NCBI RefSeq assembly: GCF_036373705.1 | Contig: NC_089856.1 | Span: 28,802,298 to 28,866,297, forward strand | Source: Amia ocellicauda | Taxonomy: Eukaryota > Chordata > Actinopteri > Amiiformes > Amiidae | Reading direction: 5' to 3' | DNA length: 64,000 nucleotides | Part shown: positions 26,851 to 39,921 of the stretch, piece after piece | Layout of the letters: every line of letters starts with the position of its first letter | Numbering within the stretch: the stretch's first letter is position 1 | Notes under the pieces: generated by a model | What the model saw: only the letters and a program-made list of their open reading frames with translations | Databases searched by the model: none | Told to the model about the DNA's origin: nothing | Made by a program: the position numbers and the translations under genes

Positions 26851-28620
26851 CTGAAGAAGAGCACAACACTGCCCCCCCCAGACACACATACCCCCACCCC
26901 TCCACACACACACATATCACTTCAACAGCAGTCTTTCACACCAGTGCTCTGACTGGACACCCTGACTTTGACCTTAAAAGAGGAAAAAAACATAACAGTT
27001 CGCAGAATGAAGAGGGCAGTCGTTGAAATGTGTCTGAAAGGCTTTTGAAATCATTGGTCTTAAACAAAGGCCAACCGGTACTGTTTTATTTAGCAATTCA
27101 GCTGGCCTTAAATGAAGCCCGGTTCATTGCCGCTCTTCAGCCACTGCAAATGACCCATGTTTGATATGAAACCATCCTTAAAAAGGATATATTGCTCTAC
27201 ACTACTGTTGAATGACTGTCTGTTTGACGCTACACTATATTATAAACAAAAATCAGTACAAAAACAAAAAACAGTGATGTATGTGATGCTTCCAGTGTAG
27301 TGCAGGAGGTGTCTGTGCCTTTGCAATTAATCCCTGAGATATTCTATAGAATTGAGGTCAGGACCTTTTTTCAACACTGTTCTCCTTGAACCACTCTCTC
27401 ACGCCAGTTTTGTGGTCTGTTGAGATGGTAGATGTATGGGTCCTCGGCATAGAATTCTGACAATATGCTTATGCTGTTGTCCAAAATACCACAGCAGGGA
27501 CTGCCAAGCAAGCATGGTGAGATTCAGAAGCACCCCCAGCATCCTAATATTGTAATATTATATACAAGAGCTCTATTGGGCAAAGCTTCCAAAAACAACA
27601 AATAAATATATGTATTTTATAATGATTATGCTTGCTATGCTGAGACTATAAGAATGTAGAAACAAATTACCAAGGGCTTTGGCAGAAATAATATTTGTGC
27701 AAGACATCATATTTGTCGCACACTCTGTTTACATCCCAGGGCCAGCAGAGTAAACTTACCTGCTGTTTGTATCATGCGATGTAAACATCACGCCTTCTCA
27801 TTTGTCAGAGCTCTGACACTGCCTCTTCACATATATTAAAATCAATGCTCTGAAAAAATATGTATATTTCCCATTTCTACTGACTGAGCCTTACAAAAGG
27901 ATGCATTGTGTGTTTTGACTGAGCACTTTTATGATTGGTTTGCTATGATCTGTAGATCTCCCACACAGGTTGGAATCATAATTTAATTTTGGGAACTGAG
28001 AGCCCTTATTTAGGTAGGACAGTGATGTTGCACAAGTGGGAATGGTCAGGGAGACAAATGGCAAATCCTGATTATTTTAGGAATTGTAGACATTCATGAT
28101 ACTGCAGGGCAAATTCGAGGTATTATCCGTAATACATTAATTAATTCACGGATGTTTTCCAATGCTATACCCTACATGGGCAAGATTGTTTTATGTCTTG
28201 TGGAAGCAACTGCGAAATACTAATCTCACTCTTTTACAAATCCTGATTATAAAGTATAGTAGGTTACCTGGGACTTCCAAAAAAAAAGGAGATGAAACAC
28301 AAGCCTGAAATGATGAAGATATGAAATGGCATAGTTTGCCACTGCTACATTGAGGTAGAATAATGAAGAACATCCATGACTACAGAATATTTTTAAAATA
28401 TTCACATAATTATTGCACTGAGATATGAATGACTCAAATAAAGATTATTTCTATGTATATTTTGTATAATGTAGAATACTAATACTAAATATTTCTAGAT
28501 GTGTATTCCATTCAAGATAAAATGCTCTCTAACTAAAATGTATTTGCTTTTCGATAATAATGTAATGGTTTAAGACCTTCATCTTCATGATAAAAAATAG
28601 TTAAATGATGCTAAGTCTAT

Positions 28621-28712
28621 ACTACAGACTATTTAACTACACTGAACTAAACTACTACAGACTACTTAACTATACTGAACTAAACTACTACAGACTACAG
28701 GTACTTAACTAA
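28621..28712. repeat. 33-bp tandem minisatellite, about 2.7 copies
   Basis: Unit beginning ACTACAGACTA and ending ACTGAACTAAACT, at 28621-28653, 28654-28686 and a partial third copy. The first two copies differ at two positions (T/C and C/T), so this is a young or conserved short array. Confidence 0.88.
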
Positions 28713-28883
28713 ATATAAAGCACATACTTTGACAGGGTCTCTTCTAAAGCTAATGAGGTTTACCTCTTATTTACATTTAACAAAAAAACTTGTGGAGGGA
28801 TGGTGCATTAAATATGAATATATGTTATTAGATAAATATAGCAAGGGCACCGTTAAAGTTCACCTTTTCAGCAGCGATTAATC

Positions 28884-29000
28884 GCGTTCTTGCAACGCAG
28901 ACGTCCGCAGTTGTGCACAGATCTGCACAATTCCACAAGATCCCATTGGTGGAGCAGCGCAGATCCTCGCAGAACTGCGGGAGTCTGGGCTACACGAACG
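28884..29000 (-). mobile_element. GC-rich inverted-repeat MITE, copy A
   Basis: The ends are imperfect inverted repeats over about 43 bp (GCGTTCTTGCAACGCAGACG against CGTTCGTGTAGCCCAGACTC). The core contains the motif CTCCACCAATGGGATC on the minus strand. The same core appears at 56163-56250 and 57119-57217, and parts at 56607-56690 and 58883-58940. It lies just downstream of the donor of the 29-kb candidate exon. Confidence 0.75.
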
Positions 29001-29073
29001 AGACCATTGCAACCTCAGCAGACAGATAGTGCAACAACCCCCTCCTCAGGTGTGTATTCTGCTAAAGTCTTAC

Positions 29074-29286
29074 CTGGCACAACTGCAATACTGTCCAGCA
29101 GAGAAGGTAAGCTGACAAGGTGAACTTTGCCGTCATGTACCTCTCCGGCAGGCAGGTGAGATGCATTTGCACTTCGTCCAGACCACCTGCTCGACTGCCC
29201 CCGTGGTCTGCGCTGTCAGCCCCGCAGTCACTGTCTTCAGACATGGGCACGGCGTGGTGGTGGTTGATATTGTTGCTGCTGTCCAT
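29074..29286 (-). CDS. Candidate first coding exon of an unrecognised gene
   Basis: The ATG at 29286 has a good initiation context (GGGAAAATGG). The frame runs 71 codons to a strong donor, CCAG|GTAAGA. The product begins MDSSNNINHHHAVPMSEDSD, continues with an acidic Gly/Ser-rich stretch and then LTCLPERYMTAKF, and ends with a hydrophobic segment. An earlier possible donor, GAGAG|GTACAT, would give a shorter exon. The region is richer in CpG than the surrounding DNA. The next coding exon is uncertain: the micro-exon at 23338-23367 is compatible in phase. I do not recognise the protein. Confidence 0.35.
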
Positions 29287-29720
29287 TTTCCCTTATCCGC
29301 GTTTGCCAAAACTACATAATTACCCACCACTTCAGCCCGACCTCTCCCGAGCAGCCCGTTATTATTATAGTAAAGCCTTTTCCACTTCACTGACTTCTTT
29401 TAAATACTGCGGCTTCATTCTGAGCAGTTCTGCAAAAAACCGAAAAACTTTAGTAAGAAACACGGACAGAAGCGCCGTATCGACGTGTCGCTCGCTTCAT
29501 TAAAACCAAATCGCATTGAGTGCCGTTTGCTTTGAAAATCGCCTCTAAAAGACGCTGCTGTGTGAGCCTGTCCGCCGCACAAGTCAAATATAGTTCTGGC
29601 TTTAACACCCTTGCAAAAGCCTCCTGGTGCCAAAAAGAGAAGAGAGCCGTTCCTCACTGGCTCCCACTGGAGATCAACGCAGCTCGCAGGCGAGAGAGAG
29701 CTACTTCTGATGGCCCCTAT
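29287..29720 (-). promoter_or_regulatory. CpG-containing putative promoter and 5' leader, minus strand
   Basis: This stretch has a visibly higher CpG density than the 20 kb on either side (for example ACACGTCGATACGGCGC on the minus strand). A TATTTAAAAG TATA-like motif lies near 29399-29408 on the minus strand. It sits directly upstream of the candidate ATG at 29286. That makes a promoter plausible, but no transcription start can be read from sequence. Confidence 0.35.
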
Positions 29721-29743
29721 GTCTCAACACGGACCCCAACATA

Positions 29744-29927
29744 TGGCAAGCCCTTTTAACATGTAATGGACACGATCAGTGAGATCAACAATTCCATTTC
29801 TGATATCCAAAATGCATACGAGTGTACTTCCAATAGGAATTGTGGCTATCAGAATAGAATTGTTGATATCAAAAATGTAATTGTTGATATCACTAATTCG
29901 ACGATTACATGTTAAAATAGCTTGCCA
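29744..29927. mobile_element. MITE with 26-bp inverted ends, 184 bp
   Basis: The left end TGGCAAGCCCTTTTAACATG and the reverse complement of the right end, TGGCAAGCTATTTTAACATG, match with two differences and continue into TAAT. The interior repeats the palindromic theme AATTGTTGATATC several times. I cannot read a clear target duplication, so the superfamily is left open. Confidence 0.8.
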
Positions 29928-30493
29928 GACTAACATTTAATTAAAAACGGCATACTTAATTGGTTAAAAATATACACCTATCCCAGTTGCGTGTACATTG
30001 TCAAGACTGCATTCTACAGCCATATAACATAAGGCTGTTATAGCTATGTGTTCTACCTGATGCCAAACTGAATTTTGAGACTGTAAAGAAGTAACACCAC
30101 AAATATTCTGCAGTGTGGACAGCATCCTCTGGCACTGTTCATAATGCAATAGTAATCTAAATGGTTAATGGTCTTCTTAGGGAGAAACTCCTAGTTTGTC
30201 ATCAGACATGTATATGTTTTACAATTAACTATTTTTTGGTCAGTCTTATCCTCGGTCACAGCTGCTCCAAATAGTTAATTAACGCACCATACACTAGGTA
30301 TTCTATAGTGGGAAATATTTGACACTTACTTTGTCTTCAGTTTTAATATGTAAACATGGGAACCTGAGGATGAAAAGACACAATGTATGTTTTTGTTTGG
30401 CTTATATGTAGTGTGTAACGTCTTCTAAGTTTGGACGCATGTTGCAGGTGCTTGGGGTCCACAAAGATCAACAGACCAAGCCAGCACACTTAC

Positions 30494-30551
30494 CCGGCAC
30501 AGTCCATTGGGTCTGCGGCTCCCTCCGTGTTAGTAAGTCAGACTGGAGCAG
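30494..30551 (-). other. Candidate 58-nt exon, minus strand
   Basis: The acceptor TTTGTTTTCACACAG and donor CCGG|GTAAGTG are both strong. One frame is open, LLQSDLLTRREPQTQWTVP plus one base. That base completes a GTG codon if spliced to 26804-26850. It could instead be an upstream exon of the transcript starting near 29 kb, or a chance pair. Confidence 0.25.
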
Positions 30552-31407
30552 CTGTGTGAAAACAAACTGCTTCATTGTTCCGTTTCTCTTTCTCTACAGC
30601 TGTCTTAGGCTGAATCTCTGGAGCCTCCTTAGTGCACAGTCCTTTAAATGCAATGCACTTTTTCCCATCCACGATTTTTCTTTCTAAAGCGTGATTTCAT
30701 GTGCATCCTAAAGAAGAGAGACTGGCCCTCAACACAACTCTCACCTCTGCTGTTTGTTTTTGTTTTAAATTAGTTTCTTGCAGCAAATACAGTAGGCTGT
30801 ATATTCATAAATAACCCACCAATAACCATAAATATAGCAACAGACTCCCAGACTGATTGCTGATTCATTACTGCATCTTCAATAATAGACCAGACATCAT
30901 CTAAGTAATCTGTAAAGAGCAACTGCCCCAAGTACCATCCTGTAATAGCAAAAACTTGATACTATTATTACCATTATAATATTCAAATAGCTCTATACAT
31001 TTAAAACATATTTTTCAGTAGACTCATATTAGTTTTGTAGTGGTGGATCCTTTCAAAAGGGGCAAAATATGAAGTGCTGATTGAAGTCTGGTTAATGAAA
31101 CCGCATCACCTTATTTGCATATGCAAAAAGAGGCTACATTTTATATAAGCTCTTTGGAGTTTCTTAAGAGACCGGAATGAGGTTTTAGAAATGTCTTTGT
31201 GAGCAATTTCCCATTTAGCCCATTACAAAAATCATGCTTGTTAACCTCAACAAACAAAGCCTGTTACTTTGCCTGCTTGTCCCCTTCACTGTGACACACA
31301 ACCCCTCCTCTGGTCTTTAAACACTGTTTAAAATAGAAGACAAATCATTGCCGATGTGATGTCATTCTTTCCAATACATTCCAGCCATGGAAAAGACAAA
31401 CAGAGGC

Positions 31408-31410
<3 letters not shown>

Positions 31411-31457
<47 letters not shown>
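31411..31457. repeat. (AG)n microsatellite
   Basis: About 23 uninterrupted AG dinucleotides. Confidence 0.97.
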
Positions 31458-31459
<2 letters not shown>

Positions 31460-34400
31460 TGCTCCATAAAACAAAACAAATTAAAGTGTCAAAAAGTTTG
31501 TATTTATAAATATTGCACAAAAATCACTTGGAATCACATGAAATGGTCTATCTTTACGCATTCTAAAAATCTCCCAATTGGTCTACTCTAAGCATGTCAT
31601 GGTGTAGAAATGAATCAATATTGCACTTACAAAAATTCAGGCATGCAGACAAAAACCATTATCATGTTCACAGCATGTCCTTTTTGCACCTGGTTGTACA
31701 TTGCCTTTTGTCTTACATACAGCCCAGATTTAAAGCAGCTCGCTGTGCTGTAAATGTGGGACAGAGAGAGATAGCACTCCACTGTTCGTTAGACAAAAAT
31801 GATGTCCTGAGTGAATTCATCTTGAAAATTTTAAATGCATCCTTTCTGTCTTGTACTTGCATGGTTATTTGAAAAACAGAACAAAACACAAGAATGCGTA
31901 TTTATTAATTCATCCCCAGAATCCCATTAAACCAAGATATTATTTAAGAGGTATGTGTTAGTTATTTAAATAAATTGCCATTTGAAATGAAACACTTGCC
32001 CTTCTTCCCCATAGTTTGTGCCAACGTGCCTTTACAATCTCTCTGAAAGCATCATAATTTAGTAATGTTTTGGGCAACTTATCGCAGTCAGACTTCCAAA
32101 GTTTACCACGAGTGTGAATGTGGAAGCTGATTCAGCCAGTGTGCGACAGAAAATATTTATCATCATGATATTGTGTGACCTGTTTTCTGAAGAGGCTGAA
32201 CACCTAGTTAAGCATGTACATCTTCCCTTTTATTGTCAGAGGCTGCAGCACTTGAAGTTTCAGGAGACATCCTTCATCCTAATGCAAATACAATCAAAAG
32301 AAGCTGCTAGATCTGGCAGTTTCCATCTCCTTTGAGGCATGTGCAGCGAAAGACGGGGCCTAATTGGGCCCTGTATGTGCCATAGTATTACTACTTATGC
32401 TGTAATACAAGCAATCGTAAAAAAAAAAAAAAGGGTCTGAGAAAGCACAAATCAATCTAAACAATGTTGCTGCTGAGCCCTGGAACGACAGGGATCTCAA
32501 ACCATGCTCTCATTTCTCTGTTTCCCCTGCTCTCTCTCCACTAGGTAATAAACAGAACATGTTCTACAACCAGGACAAAGCTCCCATAAAGCCTTCCTCT
32601 GTATTTGATGTTTTATTGGTCTTTGAAAAATTAAAGCAGCGTGCCTTAGCCCTGCCTGCCGCCTTCGGAGACTGGAGACGTTTTTTTTGTTGTTGTTGCA
32701 TTACCTGAGCTGGGACAGAGCTGTTAATCTAAAAGGAGTTACTAGACAGCAAACATCTTTGTTCAATTTACTGCCATTTAAAATGCCAGTGTTGTTTAGT
32801 GTGCTGCACAGCACCAGCAACCCGGTTGTAGCAATTTCTGCTGTCACCAAAGCAGGCACACTAGTTTATTAATTACTATTACTATTTTATGTAATTATTT
32901 TTTGATTGGACACTGTTTGAGATCACAGATAGTAATTTTCAGGAGTGTTTTGTACTTTCAGATGTATTTTATAACAGACGAGTTGCACTCAAACCAGGGG
33001 AAAACACAATAACCAGGGAAGCAATAAGGGACTGTGGTCCTCTCTTCTTCTCTGTAGCAATTGCAAAGCTTTTACAGTATTCTATAACACTGTACTACAG
33101 TCCACCAATTCAGGCACGGATGCAACCAGCACAATCCTTAAATAAATAATTCAACTAATTAGTAGTGTAAATATGGTTCAGACCCATATATACTAAAGAA
33201 CAAAGTTTAAAGTTACAGACATGATATAATCACATTGAAAGTTACATTTGAAAGAATAAAAAGCAAAGGAGTTTACATCTGAAAACAACAAACTGGGTTC
33301 TTAAAGGAAAACAATCAGAGATGCCAGTTTAATGCCCAGGCAGGGCCTCATTTTAGATTCCAGATTTCTGTGAGACTCGAGGAGAAATTCAATCTGTCTG
33401 ACCAATTGGTTTTCAGAACAAAACCTGGAAATGTCAATCAGACATAATCTAAAAAGAATAAACATCAATGTCAAAAATCACCTAATAACATTATTAAACA
33501 ACAGATTAAACAAACGCATCGTGGCAAACACATAGAAGCCTGGTAGATTGTAATCTGTTTAGCTGGAATGGCTTCATGATGAGGTTTCAGACTGACAACT
33601 AGATGGCCACATTGATCGCATGCACATGATATTTTTGCAAGCCCTCTCCAGACATTACATTCAAAACGGCACCATCACTTGTACAGTTTTATTTTCCAAG
33701 CCTTGACTGCAGAGAGTGTTACTGGCACAAGTTAAATTGTCCCTGACTTGTGTGGAATTCTTTCAACACTCAACTCTCCGGTGAGGTTTGCTGTGAATGT
33801 CATCTAAAAGTACTAACAAACATATGCATAAACAATTTCCCGTTGAACTACATTTGGATAATTCCAATGGAACAATTGTAAATAAATGTGTGTGCACATC
33901 AATATCACTCTGAGCTACCGCACAGTGGACAATTAGGGCCGAACACTAATCCAACTTATTTACCCTAAGATTTTGCCTTGAACTTTATAATGTTATGTCA
34001 GGATTAAAAGCCTCATTCTTGGTCACATACAGGAAAAAAACACTTTTCATAAACACTCGAGGCATTCAGCGAATCTCAACTATTTTAATACCTAGAAATG
34101 AAAACGATTATGCTTAGGCTTGTTTTGGTCTGTGTTTATGCTGTGATGTTTAAACATTGAAGTGGTTTCAGGAAGAGTTTCATAACACAGCTTATCAACC
34201 ATCTTCAAAGCAAATTAAGGCCATGAAAACATGCACAAGACAATCAGTAAATCTGTCTGTTCAGGCTCTCTGCATTTCATACACATCCACACCGGGGGGG
34301 AGTTAAATTCCCGTCTCAAAGGAGCTCATCCATCCAATGACTGTATTTAAATGCAAATCAAACAATTCATGTTATAATCCACGGATCGGGTGCTTTATAT

Positions 34401-37263
34401 GCTGTTTACCACACTCCACATAAAGACCTTGTTCTTGAAGAGGTAAAAGCACTTAACAAACCTTCTCAGTTGCCAAGAACTAAGAACTTCATATAGGTCT
34501 GGGTTCATATAAACTTGACACCTTCATTTATACAGAAAGATCTGAAACTGCTGTACTGTACACTGTACACAGAACTGGATTTAGAAACCTGTACTACTAG
34601 CACAAATACAGCACCTCAATATCATGAGCTTTGTACAATCAGTCACAGCCACCCACATTGTACTGATCCCTCAGTACAATGGTAAATGACATTTGTCATG
34701 AGTTTCTCAGAGTCAGAGAATCTCCTCTGAATCCACCAGTTCCTCAGCTGTCATTTTGTAACTGTGTAGGACACCATGCATACAAAAACTTAAAAAAAAT
34801 CCTAAAAATGCATATATGGCAGGAGTCCCAATAATACAGTTTTTGTTGTTGCTTCTGCTGCTATGCTAACACAGTACTATAAAGTAGAAAAAAAAGTTTT
34901 TGCCCATGCCAGTCCATACAAAGCTGAACAGAAAAGGTCATTATTTCTAAACAGCAAATGGCAACATCCTAGGGGGCACGGTTACAACTGAAGTTGCAAA
35001 AGCTTCAAGAGACCATTTGAAAGAAGAAGACACAGAAAGAAGGAGAGAAGGATGCTGAAAGCTGGGCAGGCCAGGTCATGAGCTGTCTTTCAGGTCTGGA
35101 TTGGCATTGCATGGACCTCAACCGCTCTCTGGACCTCTGCAAAGACAAAACAAAACAGGTAGAAGAGTATGTTAACAGTGAGGTTTGGTGTGGCCTCTAC
35201 CCTGCTTTAGAAATCCATCAATATTAGAGATGATCTATGGAATGAATCGCAGAGATACTGGGATTGTTTTGCATTGTAAACTTTTGACATGTTCAGGAAA
35301 AAAACAAAACGACAATGACCAAGAAGAACTTATTAATACTAAATACATAATGTTACTTTCAGTGCAATCTCATGCAATTAAAAATACTGTATCTGACACT
35401 GTATTTTCTAATTTAAATTGAAAAAGAATGAAAAACACAAGGTGCCAGTATTCCTCAATGCAGTGTGTTATGTGATTTTGTTTTGTCACTAGGCTCCTTC
35501 AACTACTCCGTCTCTCATCTATGAAGGATTTTCAGTTAACAGTCACAGCTGGCCTTTTGTGCAGTAAAAAGAAAAGGAAAAAAAAACAAAAAAAAAACTT
35601 CCTGAGATCAAATCCTTCCAAACCAGAAAGTGACTAAAAGGAGCTTTGATTGCCGGGATCTCCGTTTGTGTCAATGAAGAGGATGTTGCTTTTCTCTTCT
35701 GTGTCTTTTGAATAACTTGCTAAATACTGTATGTAAATACTAGAAATGCCCCACAATATTGAAACAGTGTTTCCCATTGTACTAGCAGAGATACAGAGAA
35801 AATCTGGAAAGCACACAGCACTGGGTTTATTCTACTGGCAGGGGAAACAAGACAGCATTCTGTGTTGCCTTTTGTGGCACTACACTAGCAATTATTCCTT
35901 GTTCTGCTAAAATTCCATATTGCCACCGTCGTTAAATATGTTCTGGTGTCACAAGTCTAAGAGTAATTAACCAAGTTTCACAAAGTCGAGTCTGTTTCTC
36001 CAACATCAGCTGCAGACTGCAATGGTCACAGCAGTGACTATGAGACCATTTTCCCAGTGACAGGAGAAAACAGAGTGATAGCGATGTGAAAACCATGTAA
36101 AAGTCGACAAAACAACAAAAAGTCAGGAACCGGATACATTTTCTGAAGAGATGCATCAGTGTGCACACATACACTGCCATCATGTGGCTACAATGGATCA
36201 TTGCAGTGAATAGTTCCACTGTAAGATCTGTAGGATATCCACCCCCATTGGTTAATGTGCTAACATGGAAAGCACATTGTGTACGGAAATACACACACAA
36301 TCTTTAAATAATCACCTCTCAGACTTTTACAGCAACAGCCTATTATGTGGGCGTATTATGGCAAAGCTCAATGTGTGCAATTTAATAGCAAAGTCCCCAG
36401 TGACAATTACTGTTACAGTACAGGAGGCTATGGGGTTTGGATGTAACCCAGCAATGTTTCATGATAGTCATCAGGCATCACCTGACAGTCCTCCTTACAA
36501 CACACTGCCATAAGTGAATTACACAACTCCAGAGCAGGGCTGGCCATTATAGTTCTGACAGAACATCCTGTCCTTCTCTAGGGCTGCAGGACAGAAACAT
36601 TTCACAAGTCACCGATGCCCCTTTACACCTATAGCTTCCAGATGTGCAACAGAGCAGCTGTTTTTAGATAAAGAATGCAAAGAAATCCATGTCTGCTGGG
36701 ACAAGGCATGGAGGCAGCGGAAATAAAAGAAGAAAAACAAAAGGAAATGTAGGCTAATTTTACTTTCTGTGCAAACAAATGTGCTTTGTTGCCCTGTATG
36801 GCATAAAATGACATTTGCTGCACACACTCCCTAATACTGAGGCTAATACCATGCTACATTAATTGCATTTCCAGGAAAAACAATCAAAATTAGGGTGTGA
36901 AAGCAGAATTATGGATTGCAAGAGCCATTATAGAGACGCCCTGTCTCCATGTGCTGTACTGCTGTAACTATCAAAGGCTAGACCCTACAGGAGTCTGCCC
37001 AGCAGTGTGTCTCGACCTTTGGAGTCCCTAGGTTTGTAGTGTGAGGGCTGGCACTGAGAACCAAGGACTTGCACCCCCCACCCCACTGCAACCAGGTGCA
37101 GGGTTTCAAAGTGAGACAGCAGGCTTGGAGAACAGCTCTTAAAAAGACCAGTTTAAATAATTAATCCTTCATAAATCAATGTAACCGTTTCTCATTAATC
37201 ATTTAAGTGAAAGGATAACAAGGTTGATGTGTGGGGCAACCCTGAGGGCCAGGTTTAGTTCAG

Positions 37264-37386
37264 CATCTCTCTCTCTGTCTCTGTCTCGCTCTATGTGTCC
37301 CTATCTCCCTCTCTCTCTGTATGTCTCTCTCCATCTCTCTCTGTCTCCCCCCATCTCTCCTTGTCTCTGTCTCCCTCTCTCTGTGC
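37264..37386. repeat. CT-rich interrupted microsatellite
   Basis: Long pyrimidine-rich tract of CTCTCTGT, CTCCCT and CTGTCTC units, strongly strand-asymmetric. Confidence 0.9.
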
Positions 37387-37730
37387 CTTGCAGACAGACC
37401 AGGGGCCGCTTTAATGATCTAAACACTGACTCAGATTTGGATCATTGAACTTCCTTATGACTCTATGGATACTATATTTTTAATGTGACACCATCAGAAC
37501 CCTCTGGTTTGTATCATTTTCACCTTCCAAACAGGAGTGAACTTTGTATTACATTTTTTTACCTACATTGCTGTTAAAATGTTGCCTGCTGCTGAATTAA
37601 ATGGGTCATTAGTTTTATATTAACATTGTAACTAAAAATGGTTCTGTGTTCAAGGACACCTCCTTGAGTGAAAGAATGAATGATTAATTGAGGGGATACT
37701 TTCTAAACACTCTGTTCTCACTAACAGCGG

Positions 37731-37732
37731 CA

Positions 37733-37798
<66 letters not shown>
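37731..37798. repeat. (AAT)n microsatellite
   Basis: About 22 AAT triplets without interruption. They read as poly-Asn in one frame, which explains a spurious open frame there. No retroposon tail precedes it. Confidence 0.95.
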
Positions 37799-39921
37799 CA
37801 TTACAAAATCGTTGTGATTAATGTCACTGAAGTCAATTCCTATTGTTTGAAACTAGTTTCATGTTTATTTATTGCTGTCTGAGTAACCGTTATTACCAGG
37901 CATTTCCGAATACACTATTAGAGTCATCTGCGTTCAATGAAGAGGAAGAAATCAATCAGGGAAAGCAGCTCCCACCGGTGAGCCCATTATTTTTATTACT
38001 CTGTTTTGCACCATAACTAGCATTTCAATTAAAATTCACTGAGCGGCACAAAACTGCTGTGTTATGAAATACACAGCCATAATTGAACACTGGTTGTTTT
38101 GTAGCTTTGCACTGTGTTACTCTCTGTTTAAAATGAAAAGAAAAAGTTAAAAATCAAGTATTATATCATACAATATAGACAATTAACTATCACGGGGAAA
38201 TCAAGTCAAATGGCCCCACTGCCTAAGAGACCTTTGCAACCCTGCTTTCCTGTTTCTCAATCCACCACAGCGTTGTTATGGGAACAGATCTCTGTGAGCA
38301 CAGCAGCTTCATATGTGACATGATGTTTGTATGGTTGCCAGTAATGAGTAGCATTAAAATGGCCATGTATTTATCTGCATCGAATTCCCATGTTTCGAGG
38401 CCTAGCAACATTCTACTCAGAAGCCACCTTCCTTTAAATTGCTTTCCACCTTTTTAACAGTGTAAAATGACTTTAAAGATGTGCCAATGCAGAGACACTC
38501 CTACAAGAATAATGTTCAGGTTATGGAGACAAATACCACACTACATATATAGAATGCTTCCCACTATCAGCTTTTATCTTTGCAATATTTCTCCTAAATT
38601 CTTTCTTTAAAAATGGATGATTCTAAAAGGCAGTGGCCTGGCCAAAGTGCACGCAGAGCAGCCCACCAACCACACTCCAGACGGCCACCCCTGCCAGACA
38701 GCCATGAAACCTCCACACTTCAATTATTCATCTCCACTCCCTTTTTCTTAATCTTTTATTTTTAAAGCCTCAATAATGTATATTGCAACAGCTGCTGTTG
38801 TGCTATAAATAAATCATAGGGTGTATATTTATTTGTAATCAAAGTAAACGTAGGTGGGAAAACATAAAGAATGTGTGCATCACTGCCCACAATCCTGTGA
38901 GAAATCAGTGTTTATATTGCAATTACTTGTTTTTCTAAAGTGCAATAACATACATAGATGAAAGAAGGCAAAACTGGCTCTGAGCTTTTACATAATAGCG
39001 TTGTATTAAAAAACAGACAAACTAAACTAGTTTGAGATTTTACCAGGGTAGAGTTGGGATTACCTCTGTGTTCTAATACTACACATTTCTCGTCCTGCAT
39101 TTGCAGTGGAGCTGGTGATGCAGTTAGCTCCTCCACTCTTCTTCACACCACCAGTTACAAATTGGAGATCACATGATGTTTTGCTTCTGGTTTAATCAGA
39201 CTCCGGGGGCTATGTATGTATGTAGATGCTTTTGATAGTGATAATCCAAATAATTATCTTCCCAAGAAATCAATGTAGGCTAACATAATTGTGCTAGAGG
39301 GTCTGGGTTCAGATCTAATAGAAATAGCAGTTTGGTTTGAGTGTCTGAAACAACACAGGCTCACACAGTTGGGTACACCTCAGTGGAAGTGAAGTGGAGT
39401 GAAATATCAGTTCCAGCAGAGGGGGTTCTCTCATTCCCAGATCTGAGCTTTGAAGACAGATTCATGAACAAATAGCAATCTGACTTTTTCAGCACTTGCT
39501 CTTAATAAATCTCTGTCGGGTGTTTGTCTATCCTGGCAGATAAGTGATGAACGATGTGTTGAAGATGGTAACAATCTGAGCTTGACAGAAAGAAATCTCC
39601 CTCATCTATTATCTGTCCCACAGGTTCTGTGTGAAAATCCTGTTTCCTCAGGACTGATCCCAAAGCAAACCCTGCTCTCTAATCCACTCCCTCCTGTGCA
39701 AATACAAGTAAGGAATAAAGTTATAGAAAAACTACAGCATGGGGTATACCAGTATATTTAGCCAATGCCAGAATTAGATACATTGATAGAGACAGAGTTA
39801 TAGATTGTAATTTACAATGAACACCAATCCTGTTATTATGTTTGTTGGCAGATGTAGTTGCTACATATAGTCAACACCTTAATTCTATGAGACCTTTTGA
39901 CAACAAAAATAATATTTAATA

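Larger units (their letters stand above)
30552..39921. other. Intergenic or intronic DNA with simple repeats
   Basis: No gene is supported. The stretch includes (AG)n at 31411-31457, a CT/CTGT-rich tract at 37264-37386 and (AAT)n at 37731-37798. A very good minus-strand acceptor (TTTTGTCTTTGCAG) ends near 35140 without a clear donor downstream. A weaker minus-strand donor, CAGAG|GTAATC, lies near 39062. These could be exons of an unknown transcript, but I cannot assemble a frame. Confidence 0.45.

Noticed and set aside
27762..27851. Exon-like segment on the minus strand with a very good acceptor (TATTTTTTCAG) and donor (CAGCAG|GTAAGTTT)
   Set aside because: The 90-nt segment has stops in all three frames, so it cannot be a coding exon as bounded. 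It may still be an exon of a non-coding transcript, but there is no independent support.
35060..35140. Minus-strand terminal-exon-like segment after a strong acceptor (TTTTGTCTTTGCAG)
   Set aside because: It reads VQRAVEVHAMPIQT and a stop in one frame, but no upstream exon or family supports it.
37688..37882. Open frame with a long poly-Asn run
   Set aside because: It is the (AAT)n microsatellite translated; no flanking coding evidence.
39062..39120. Minus-strand segment MEELTASPAPLQMQDEKCVV ending at a CAGAG|GTAATC donor
   Set aside because: The start context and acceptor are weak and it joins no neighbouring segment convincingly; kept only as a remark.
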